From: Acidobacteria bacterium AH-259-G07
GTDB taxonomy: Bacteria; Acidobacteriota; UBA6911; RPQK01; JADFOI01
NCBI GenBank assembly: GCA_027717925.1
Contig: JALLON010000125.1
Coordinates: forward strand, 1-8,146
Length of the DNA stretch: 8,146 nt
Direction of reading: 5' to 3'
Shown: piece after piece, positions 1 through 5,542 of the stretch
How positions within the stretch are numbered: the first letter of the stretch is position 1
Layout: each line of letters starts with the position of its first letter
Position numbers and translations under genes: made by a program
The notes under the pieces: model-generated
What the model was told of the DNA's origin: nothing
What the model saw: only the letters and a program-made list of their open reading frames with translations
Databases searched by the model: none

Positions 1-70
1 CGGCGACCACGCCGGGCCACAGCCGGAGCGGCTTCTGCCGAGTCGGTTCGTCGGTCTGCGCGATTGTCAT
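1..70 (-). CDS. Start of a minus-strand gene leaving the window; possible acidobacterial PQQ/beta-propeller membrane protein
   Basis: Reading the minus strand from an ATG at 70-68 gives 23 codons with no stop: MTIAQTDEPTRQKPLRLWPG and then VVA. A short polar leader followed by LRLWPGVVA matches my memory of the N-termini of acidobacterial PQQ-binding-like beta-propeller proteins, where this motif runs straight into a membrane segment. Only the leader is present, so the catalytic or propeller part cannot be assessed. No clear Shine-Dalgarno sequence precedes the ATG. The family call is inference from about nine residues. The existence of a gene start here is more secure than its identity. Confidence 0.4.
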   Translation of the reverse strand, partial: MTIAQTDEPTRQKPLRLWPGVVA

Positions 71-846
71 ATAAGACCAAACGCTCCGCACGGGCCGTTT
101 GTTCCCGATTTCTTGGCGGGATTGTAGTGGCCTGCCACCTGTGGGGCGCCACCTCATCAGGCGGGGAACGAACTACCCGAGAAGGCCAGCTCACGCTTCA
201 TCGCATCATGGAATCGACCCATCTCGTCCTCCCCGCGCCGAAACAAGGGACGCGTGGAGATCGGTTTACGCCCCGCTACTCGGTGACCCCAACTCCACCG
301 CGGAGCGGTTTGGTTCGACACTGCGGTTCACCTGCAAGGGCCACGTTCCAGCTCCTCCCGCGTGGAACAGGTCATTGCGTTTGGCCAGCAATCGGACTCA
401 GCCCCAAATGCCGAATCGATTGATCGTCTGAAATCACTCGCTCACGACTTGAACCTTGGCCTGGTATATTGGTGTCGTTGCGCTAGGGTCGCGGCAGACG
501 ATCCGCTGTTCGATTCGCTGTTTTCCGATGACGCGACATAACAAATCGTTGCACCGGAGCTGGCTCGGTGTCTGGTTTTTCGGACGCCTTTCGTCACGGC
601 CACGTTTTCTGGTCGCTCGAAACCGTAATCCCGCTGGTCCGCCAGCCCGGTGAACTTTGTCGTTAGCTCAGCCATAGAGAAGACAATCTTGTCAGCCGCC
701 CATAACGCCCTCACCGGAAACCGATCGACGACCGTAATATAGACCAGTGGATCGGTCAGCCCTGCTGCTTCGGACGAACAAAAGAACTTTTGGATTTTAA
801 CTCATACGGATTTTGACAAAAGTACACTCTTTTTGCATTTCAAGGA
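71..846. other. Gene-poor stretch with degraded coding-like segments
   Basis: No convincing intact gene is visible on either strand. The long open frames on the plus strand (64-423, 99-431) encode Arg/Pro/Ser-rich sequence without a protein-like pattern. One plus frame is open from 287 to 538 and could start at GTG 362, giving about 59 residues with a more natural look (for example ESIDRLKSLAHDLNLGLVYW) before TAA at 539-541. The same frame carries further stops at 626-628 and 740-742. Its last part resembles the end of a LysR-type regulator and is listed separately. A minus-strand frame (442-714) overlaps all this and has no recognisable motif. The stretch is best read as decayed gene remnants between two minus-strand genes. 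Confidence 0.4.
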
Positions 847-847
847 T
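650..847 (+). pseudogene. Possible C-terminal relic of a LysR-family transcriptional regulator
   Basis: In one plus-strand frame, residues reading VVSSAIEKTILSAAHNAL are followed, after an in-frame TAG at 740-742, by SGSVSPAASDEQ and then NFWILTHTDFDKSTLFLHFKD (split here as positions 785-847). LysR effector domains often end with an Ala-rich helix, a PP/SP linker and an LWLLTHPDLRRTARVRAF-type strand and helix. The Trp, LTH, Asp and final Phe/Asp line up with the same spacing, and the distance from the Ala-rich helix to LTH also fits. The stop codon, missing DNA-binding half and poor identity make this a dead remnant at best. The resemblance was judged by eye and could be chance. The end runs into the 3' end of the convergent DUF2442 gene. 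Confidence 0.2.
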
Positions 848-1131
848 CAGGAAGTGTCCTTGCTCACGGGCCGTGATGCCCGTGGTGCGGGGGCGCCGCG
901 CAGCAAGCCGTCGGTGCTCAAGTCCTCATCGATATCGGGCCAGTGAATCCCAAACCCCGCTCCGGCTAGTTTCCAGTTGGAGCGCTCTTCCGGTGTGGCC
1001 GCCAACAACCTCGGATACCAGGCCAGCGGTACGGAGATCGTCCTACCATCCATAAGATCCACAACTAATGAGTCTTCCGAGAAGCGTACGTCTTTAACCT
1101 GCTCTCCAGCTTTAGGTTCCAAAGTACTCAT
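847..1131 (-). CDS. DUF2442 domain protein
   Basis: This is a protein of about 94 residues of the DUF2442 family, which has no established biochemical function. The signature is a short all-beta N-terminal core: VKDVRFSEDSLVVDLMDGRT, then ISVPLAWYPRLLAATPEER, a linker, and a GIHWPDIDEDLSTDGLLRG closing motif. I chose ATG 1131-1129 because GGAGG lies six bases before it (plus coordinates 1138-1142). The longer frame back to 1158 has no such site. The start lies inside the last codons of the upstream DUF4160 gene, so the two overlap by 20 bases and are probably translated as a coupled pair. DUF2442 and DUF4160 genes are often neighbours in bacteria, and a small two-gene cassette, possibly toxin-antitoxin-like, has been suspected; that is inference. 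The family is confidently recognised, the role is not. Confidence 0.9.
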   Translation of the reverse strand: MSTLEPKAGEQVKDVRFSEDSLVVDLMDGRTISVPLAWYPRLLAATPEERSNWKLAGAGFGIHWPDIDEDLSTDGLLRGAPAPRASRPVSKDTS

Positions 1132-1348
1132 TCCACGCCTCCAATGATTCTTGCTCATGTTCCGAGATCAAGTCGGCAATCCTGCGCAGCTCGGTAGGGC
1201 TGAACCCAAGATTACGGGCGAGCGCTACTGGACCCAGCCAGAATTTGGCTGACTGGTTACCTCGATCCACGTGGATATGTGGCGGTTCATTTGGCTCATG
1301 ACTGTAAAAATAGAATCTATATGGGCCTTCCCGCAGGATTGTCGGCAT
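1112..1348 (-). CDS. DUF4160 domain protein
   Basis: This 78-residue protein belongs to the DUF4160 family, which has no established activity. It shows the family pattern almost end to end: MPTILREGPYRFYFYSHEPN, then EPPHIHVDRGNQSAKFWLGP, then a helical half with LGFSPTELRRIADLI and EHEQESLEAWNEYFGT. The PPHIHV and YFYSHE segments are the hallmark. The two histidines suggest a metal or nucleic-acid contact site, but this is speculation. Length and both ends match a complete protein. It is the first gene of a two-gene minus-strand unit, its final codons overlapping the DUF2442 start. A perfect inverted repeat lies 37 bases upstream and may be an operator. A purine-rich GAGAGA sits about 10-15 bases before the ATG and is only a weak ribosome binding site. 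Confidence 0.92.
   Translation of the reverse strand: MPTILREGPYRFYFYSHEPNEPPHIHVDRGNQSAKFWLGPVALARNLGFSPTELRRIADLISEHEQESLEAWNEYFGT
1138..1142 (-). promoter_or_regulatory. Ribosome binding site of the DUF2442 gene
   Basis: On the minus strand GGAGG is followed by six bases (CGTGGA) and the ATG at 1131. It lies within the DUF4160 coding sequence and decides in favour of the shorter DUF2442 start. This is the usual arrangement for translationally coupled overlapping genes. Confidence 0.7.
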
Positions 1349-1384
1349 CCGGAAACGATTCTCTCACGATTCGATCTGCCCTTG

Positions 1385-1406
1385 CACTGTTCGCGTTTGA
1401 ACAGTG
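1385..1406. promoter_or_regulatory. Perfect inverted repeat, candidate operator for the DUF4160-DUF2442 pair
   Basis: CACTGTTC (1385-1392), a six-base spacer GCGTTT and GAACAGTG (1399-1406) form an exact 8+8 palindrome. On the minus strand a consensus TTGACA lies at 1425-1420. A -10 hexamer placed 17-18 bases further would fall on 1396-1402, inside the palindrome, though it is poor (TTCAAA). A repressor bound here would block the promoter of the pair. The layout suggests autoregulation, but no DNA-binding domain is evident in either protein, so the regulator is unknown. As RNA the same sequence could fold into a hairpin in the leader. Confidence 0.45.
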
Positions 1407-1621
1407 GGGTCTTGGGTGCTGTCAACAGCTACAAAAATGACTACATCTTAACGGGCTAGAGGTTAATGCCACTCGCCTGAACGCAACCCTGGGTGCTCAG
1501 GGCGGCGAGCAGCAGGAAGAAAGAGTGAACCGATCTGCTTTCTAACCCAAGCTTCTGTCTCGAAAAGCCGTTAGAGACAGCCAGCGAAGCGACAGCGAGT
1601 CTCCGATAAGCCGACTATACG

Positions 1622-1694
1622 GCCATGTGACGGTATTCTTTAGGGTAAGGCCTCCACTTTGATTTAGCTCTCTCAGCCCTAAGGGTCACATGGC
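1622..1694. repeat. Long nested inverted repeat (stem-loop)
   Basis: GCCATGTGAC (1622-1631) and GTCACATGGC (1685-1694) are exact 10-base inverted copies. Nested inside them, TTAGGG (1640-1645) and CCCTAA (1677-1682) are also exact inverted copies, leaving a loop of 31 bases. Two collinear stems separated by asymmetric internal loops suggest a folded RNA or DNA structure of about 73 bases. It lies in the 540-base non-coding gap between the divergent DUF4160 gene and the plus-strand membrane protein gene. There is no U-run after it, so a simple intrinsic terminator is unlikely. A mobile-element end, a small structured RNA or a leader element are possible. Confidence 0.5.
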
Positions 1695-1889
1695 AAAAAG
1701 CCAACGCAAGGGCGAAGGAGAAGAGCCGCCAAGAGCATCAAGAAAGAGCGGACCGTTAGCAGTCCACATATGATGTGTAAGCTCTACCTCGCTGAGTTGT
1801 CACCACTTACTCGTACAATCAAAAAGACAAGTAGAAACATCCACAATTGGGTCCTGTTTGGGGCTTACTGTAAGAAAAAGGGCAAAAAT

Positions 1890-2594
1890 TTGGCAAAATC
1901 AAAGACCCCCAGAGACACCTCTCAGCCGTCGGAAAAAAAGAGCCTTTTCGACCGACCTGCGGTACGTCTTTTTTGGGGGCCGCTCATGTTACTGTTGATT
2001 ACTCTCGCGGGGGGTTTTTGGGCTACCACCACAGAAATCAAAAGGCGAGCAGACCTGCGCTCTGATCAATTGCTCGCAGCGTTTCGAGCTGAAGTGGAAA
2101 CTATCAAACCACTTGTCTGCTCCGCCGCTGCCACGCATTACGATCATTGGAAGAAATCGGAACACAAATTTCTTCCTACAGTGTGGAATCTGCCTCATCC
2201 CATATTTCAAGCGAATGTAGCCAACCTTGGAGAGTTAAACAACGTCAAGACAACAGAACAACTCGCCAAATTTTACGTTACGCTGCAGGCTGCTTTAGAT
2301 GCGGCTCGTAGGGTTCAGGATGAACCCCCGGGAAGTATTAAGCAGTTTTCCTTCGTAAACTATTTGCGGGAAACTTCAAACGCTTGTTCTACGGCTATAT
2401 TACTGACAGCAAAGTTCAATGACATGCTAGCAGAGAGCATCTCCCTAGATAAGTTCATGGAGCAAGATGGACGCGCCAAGATCCAAGGAGAAGATTTGCG
2501 TTATAGAGAATTGATGAATCAGATTAGAGAGGATATCGGAAAAGTCCAGTTCAGAATTAGCTTGCCATCTGACAAGCAAAGTCAAGAAAAGTAA
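1890..2594 (+). CDS. Unrecognised membrane-anchored protein, one N-terminal transmembrane segment
   Basis: I do not recognise this protein. Counted from TTG 1890 it has 234 residues. It opens with a charged polar leader (MAKSKTPRDTSQPSEKKSLF), then one membrane segment at about residues 28-46 (FWGPLMLLLITLAGGFW), then about 185 mostly helical residues rich in Lys, Glu and Gln. The anchor suggests a signal-anchor topology with the C-terminal domain outside the cytoplasm. I chose TTG 1890 because the sequence before it reads poorly as protein and an AAAAAGGG purine stretch precedes it. The frame is open further back to ATG 1770, which would add 40 residues. Base composition is lower in G+C than the flanking regions. 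It is followed by a 458-base gap and then a second membrane protein on the same strand. No catalytic motif is visible. Confidence 0.65.
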   Translation: MAKSKTPRDTSQPSEKKSLFDRPAVRLFWGPLMLLLITLAGGFWATTTEIKRRADLRSDQLLAAFRAEVETIKPLVCSAAATHYDHWKKSEHKFLPTVWNLPHPIFQANVANLGELNNVKTTEQLAKFYVTLQAALDAARRVQDEPPGSIKQFSFVNYLRETSNACSTAILLTAKFNDMLAESISLDKFMEQDGRAKIQGEDLRYRELMNQIREDIGKVQFRISLPSDKQSQEK

Positions 2595-2635
2595 TTCCTC
2601 TGAACCCTGCGCTGGTAGGGATTTCCAACCTACAG

Positions 2636-2667
2636 AAATCAGATTTTACCCCATTTTGTTCTGATTT
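2636..2667 (+). terminator. Possible terminator after the membrane-anchored protein gene
   Basis: AAATCAGA (2636-2643) and TCTGATTT (2660-2667) are exact inverted copies separated by 16 bases, followed by another T and A. The structure starts 41 bases after the stop codon of the preceding gene. The stem is A+T-rich and the loop is long, so it would be a weak terminator. It is the only hairpin with a short T-run in this gap. Confidence 0.3.
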
Positions 2668-3023
2668 TAGCTGCGCTGGCTGAGCCTAGCGGAGGGGGCA
2701 GCATCAATGCGATCAGCTTCGCCGCCACAGCGCCGCATTCAAAGAACTACTACGTGAAAAATGGCGGTATAACCAATTGCAGTCAAACGAATTATCCACA
2801 CCGCCACGCGAATCGAACGCCGACACGCCGATTTTCAGTGCCTTACCCTGGGTCTGTCACTTCTTACCATCCCTTTATTTTCTGTAACTTACGGGACGGG
2901 TCGGCACTCATCTCCTACCATCTCTTGATCAAGACATAGGACAAAAAAGTGGACGCGGGAAAGGATTGTGCATCTTTCGGTCGCCGGTTGAGTATGTCAT
3001 GAGGCTATCTGACGGGCTGGCGC

Positions 3024-3029
3024 TATAAT
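3024..3029 (+). promoter_or_regulatory. TATAAT -10 box in front of the 546-residue membrane protein
   Basis: A perfect TATAAT lies 23 bases before the ATG at 3053. Transcription would start near 3036, leaving a leader of only about 17 bases. No good -35 hexamer exists at 16-18 bases upstream (GAGGCT at 3001). TTGAGT at 2988 is too far away. Activation by another factor or a chance match are both possible. Confidence 0.4.
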
Positions 3030-3052
3030 TAGAACCTGGATAATCAAAGCCG

Positions 3053-4693
3053 ATGAGCCTCGACAGCCTTCTTGTAATAGCAGGTCTACTCATAGCCGTT
3101 TACACAATTTTACCCAGATCCCGCCGACTGGATCTGCGACTACGCTTAAGCCTGATGGACTGGATTGTCCTCGTGATCGCGTTGCTAGCAGTCCACTACC
3201 TTCAATTCTACTCGTTCTTCGTGTCGATTGGATGGCATCCGCAGCTTGGCCTAGCCCAATTTGGGTTGACCCCTAGCAATGTCTCTTACTTGATTCTTCT
3301 CGGAGCGGCTTCGATTATCGGTATGCATCTCTGGAAAGCCAGTCTCGCTCCCGAGAGAGTCGCTAGGTTTCGTGGTCTCGTAGAAGAATTACTCTATACA
3401 GAGAAATATGCAGAGCTTGTCTTGATACTGGAGCGGCATTTTAAGCGGCTGGTCAAAATCTACCAGGCGGATTTTCCACTCTCTCGCCTGCGACGTCGCC
3501 TGCCAGGAAGACCTCTGACCTTTGATGAGACGATAAGAGCCGTTGAGCAGCTCACTGCAGGTGATACAGGGAAGAGGAGCCCCCTAAGAAAATCGGGGCG
3601 ATTCGCGTCGTGGCTCGGGTCTCGCGTAGCTGGTCTCCTTCCAACGTATGAAAAAGAGAAGCATATCGCCCAGGAAACACTTCATAGAGTTTTGCTCTCA
3701 AGGGGATTCCTCAAGACTTTAGTGGGAACGCGCCCCTATTTTTTCATAGAAGTATTGAGAGAGCGGCTGTATTTTCGCCGTGAAGTTACGGAACTTTACC
3801 TTCGTGAAATGCTCGCCGATCCCACGAGTGCCCTCTATTTGGAAATCCGAAACCATCAAAACGTGTCCGTTGACCCACGACAGTACGAGATCCCCGAATC
3901 TAACCGACTTCTGTATTACCTCTTCCACGACGCTCGCATCGCAGAGGATCTACAGGCTTGGAGGGGAATCGGGGAAGGCATGATTGCTGAGCTGGATTAT
4001 TTTGCGCGGAATCCCTCCGAAGACCGCTACAATCTCGCACCGGATAGGTTTTTCAACGAAGAAGGACGGTGGGAGTCTCCTTTGTTCGCTGGGCTGTGTT
4101 TCTTCGACATAATGGTCACGAGTGCACTACTGCAAGGCATTCAGTGGCATATGTGGCTGTATTATCTTCCTTCGATCATTGAGCGAGTGATTAAGAACTA
4201 CTCCCCCAATGACCCCCTTGTTGATCCCACAGCCGAAATTCCGACGAGATATGCAGAATTCCTCTCAGACGCTATTTACAGACTTAGAGACTGGATTAGG
4301 AGTGTCGAGGATCTGCCGCTGGATCAGGCAAATGTCCGATTGGAAAACGAGAATGTCTCGCATGATAATTCAAGTATCCCCAAAAGCAGTATTCTTGCTC
4401 TCGGAATTTGCCTAAGACACATTTTGGAAGCCGACGCGATTTCCAGACGATTCAAGCAAAGTGTAACGAGTCCCGTCTTTGGCTTGTACTTCGAGCTTCG
4501 CAGACATCACAGAGGTACGGACATACACCCGTATGCCAGGGTCCTTTTGCGGAGCGTTGTGGAAGGTGGGTTCCACCTGGAGCGCGACAACAGGAAGTAT
4601 CGTGAGGCCCTGCTTGATGCTTTCAAAGCTTATGACAAGATACCCGAAGATTACGAGCACTTTGAAGAAATTAGAGCCGCTCTGCGCTCATGA
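3053..4693 (+). CDS. Unrecognised 546-residue protein with three N-terminal membrane segments and a large soluble domain
   Basis: I cannot name this family. Three hydrophobic segments lie at about residues 4-20 (DSLLVIAGLLIAVYTIL), 35-60 (a long WIVLVIALLAVHYLQFY stretch) and 76-94 (NVSYLILLGAASIIGMHLW). The first loop is Arg-rich (PRSRRLDLRLRL), which by the positive-inside rule places it in the cytoplasm. The remaining 450 residues are helical and rich in aromatic and charged residues, and look cytoplasmic. Conspicuous stretches are YAELVLILERHFKRLVKIY (119-137), RPYFFIEVLRERLYFRREV (227-245) and a late ALGICLRHILEADAISRRF. No Walker, HD, nuclease, kinase or protease motif is visible. ATG 3053 starts the hydrophobic segment cleanly, but no Shine-Dalgarno precedes it, consistent with the very short leader predicted from the -10 box. 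Synonymous-looking, lower-G+C codon use matches the upstream membrane gene rather than the transposase. Confidence 0.8.
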   Translation: MSLDSLLVIAGLLIAVYTILPRSRRLDLRLRLSLMDWIVLVIALLAVHYLQFYSFFVSIGWHPQLGLAQFGLTPSNVSYLILLGAASIIGMHLWKASLAPERVARFRGLVEELLYTEKYAELVLILERHFKRLVKIYQADFPLSRLRRRLPGRPLTFDETIRAVEQLTAGDTGKRSPLRKSGRFASWLGSRVAGLLPTYEKEKHIAQETLHRVLLSRGFLKTLVGTRPYFFIEVLRERLYFRREVTELYLREMLADPTSALYLEIRNHQNVSVDPRQYEIPESNRLLYYLFHDARIAEDLQAWRGIGEGMIAELDYFARNPSEDRYNLAPDRFFNEEGRWESPLFAGLCFFDIMVTSALLQGIQWHMWLYYLPSIIERVIKNYSPNDPLVDPTAEIPTRYAEFLSDAIYRLRDWIRSVEDLPLDQANVRLENENVSHDNSSIPKSSILALGICLRHILEADAISRRFKQSVTSPVFGLYFELRRHHRGTDIHPYARVLLRSVVEGGFHLERDNRKYREALLDAFKAYDKIPEDYEHFEEIRAALRS

Positions 4694-4694
4694 G

Positions 4695-4701
4695 AAGGAG
4701 G
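4695..4701 (+). promoter_or_regulatory. Strong Shine-Dalgarno sequence without a matching start codon
   Basis: AAGGAGG lies directly after the stop codon of the 546-residue gene, but no ATG, GTG or TTG follows at 5-10 bases that opens more than a few codons. The ATG overlapping the stop (4690) lies before it and yields only 17 codons. This may be the relic of a translation start for a downstream gene whose beginning was lost. Confidence 0.3.
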
Positions 4702-4798
4702 ACAGCACGCTTTCAGAAGAGGACAAACGGGAACGGGCAGTGACACTCAAAGGCATAGTTTTGGACCACTGGAAGAGGTCAGCATTCAAGAAGATAAA

Positions 4799-5227
4799 TT
4801 GGTTGGCGGGAGAGGCAGAATCCTGGTGATGGATGATGAAGAGCTTATTCTGGATTGTACTGGAGAATTGCTTGCGGAGCTCGGCTACGAAGTGGATATG
4901 GCCCGGGATGGAGCTGAAGCAATTGTGCTGTACGAAAGAGCTCTTAGAGAGGGTGACCCTTTTGCTGTAGTCATCCTGGACCTGACCATTCCGGGTGCAA
5001 TGGGCGGCAAGAAAGCCATCCAGAAACTTCTGGAGATCGACCCTAAAGCAACTGCCGTCGTGTCAAGTGGCTATTCAAAGGATCCCGTGATGGCCCATTA
5101 CAAGGAATATGGTTTCAGTGCCGTGCTGCTCAAACCATTTACGCTTGAGGAACTCGGTCATACTTTACAGGAAGTGTTAAGTGCTCGAAGCGCCTGGAAC
5201 GGCAATGGAAGTATGAGTACGCCATAA
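4799..5227 (+). CDS. Stand-alone receiver (REC) domain, probably the tail of a hybrid histidine kinase
   Basis: This is a complete CheY-like receiver domain. From TTG 4799 the acidic pocket is MDDEE at residues 11-15, the phospho-acceptor Asp is residue 61 in VVILDLTIPGAMGGKKA, the Ser switch is in VVSSGYSKDP (88-96) and the conserved Lys is 112 in LKPF. There is no output domain. Signatures such as ILVMDDEE, DLTIPG.MGGK and SSGYS.DPVMA are typical of receivers at the C-terminus of hybrid PAS histidine kinases. The frame stays open upstream as a charged linker (LEEVSIQEDKLVGGRG), as in those kinases, yet no ATPase domain precedes it. ATG 4829 cannot be the true start because it removes the first strand. 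Either TTG is used to make a lone receiver, or this is a decapitated kinase. It follows the membrane protein by 105 bases in the same frame. Confidence 0.85.
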   Translation: MVGGRGRILVMDDEELILDCTGELLAELGYEVDMARDGAEAIVLYERALREGDPFAVVILDLTIPGAMGGKKAIQKLLEIDPKATAVVSSGYSKDPVMAHYKEYGFSAVLLKPFTLEELGHTLQEVLSARSAWNGNGSMSTP

Positions 5228-5542
5228 TTTCCGGGCTAGTTGCGCCACCAGCAGCACTGGATCATTCAGGAAGAAACGTTAAGTTTCAGGTCAGGTTTCC
5301 TTCAGAGCACTCACCAGAGCCATGGTCATCTGCTTGGCATCACCACAGAGCATATTACAACCCCCGTGTTAGGTTGTGGTGGTTAGCCCTTACTGGCTGT
5401 TCCTGCAGTCAGTAAGGGCGCTATGCCACCTGGTTAATGTTTCTTTGGTCTCCCGCCTTTCTTGCCGTTCTCTCTTGAAGCTCTTCTTTTAGCTTCAGAA
5501 CGAGATCGGCCAGGCCAGCTGTTCTGCTTCACCTGGGATGCT
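5228..5542. other. Gap between convergent genes
   Basis: Besides the tandem stem-loops at 5357-5430, two short minus-strand reading stretches have a protein-like look. One, near 5300-5370, reads CNMLCGDAKQMTMALVSALK and then stops. The other, 5434-5540, ends in ASRENGKKGGRPKKH, an AT-hook-like tail in a frame overlapping the end of the VWFA gene. Neither has a start or a recognisable domain. They may be 3' scraps of lost genes on each side of the stem-loops. Confidence 0.3.
5357..5430. terminator. Two abutting stem-loops between convergent genes
   Basis: A first hairpin pairs ACAACC (5357-5362) with GGTTGT (5372-5377). The second begins at the next base: GGTGG (5378-5382) pairs with CCACC (5426-5430), and inside it GCCCTTACTG (5386-5395) pairs exactly with CAGTAAGGGC (5410-5419). 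Four further base pairs, one a wobble, follow, leaving the loop TTCCTG. It lies between the 3' ends of the receiver gene (+) and the VWFA-related gene (-), which suits a bidirectional terminator. There is no T-run on either side, so factor-dependent termination or a mobile-element end hairpin are alternatives. Confidence 0.45.

Larger units (their letters stand above)
1349..1889. other. Non-coding gap between divergent genes
   Basis: Apart from the palindrome at 1385-1406 and the nested inverted repeat at 1622-1694, this gap holds a short hairpin (CCCTG/CAGGG around 1488-1503). It also has a 27-codon plus-strand reading frame from ATG 1690 that begins MAKSQRKGEGEEPP. That mini-frame is very polar, has no ribosome binding site in the usual place because the stem-loop occupies it, and ends just after 1770. 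I do not call it a gene. A TACAAT hexamer at 1814-1819 could be a -10 box for the gene that follows, but no -35 box sits at the right distance. Confidence 0.4.
2595..3052. other. Intergenic gap with no gene
   Basis: No protein-like reading frame is seen. The plus frame 2754-2939 is rich in His, Thr, Arg and Ser and lacks any recognisable pattern. The gap holds the stem-loop at 2636-2667 at its left end and a -10 box at its right end. The octamer TGCGCTGG occurs twice, near 2608 and 2672, on either side of the stem-loop. I find no tRNA or tandem array. Confidence 0.4.

Noticed and set aside
64..431. Two overlapping plus-strand open frames of about 110-120 codons
   Set aside because: Their translations are Arg/Pro/Ser-rich without a protein-like pattern, and neither has a ribosome binding site.
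442..714. Minus-strand open frame of 90 codons
   Set aside because: The segment near its start looks mildly protein-like, but the rest is Ser/Arg-rich. It competes with the plus-strand relic, and no family or ribosome binding site supports it.
1690..1772. 27-codon frame starting MAKSQRKGEGEEPP
   Set aside because: It is very short and highly polar. Its start lies within the arm of the inverted repeat and it has no ribosome binding site.
2754..2939. Plus-strand open frame in the intergenic gap
   Set aside because: It is His/Thr/Arg/Ser-rich with no motif, as expected of chance translation.
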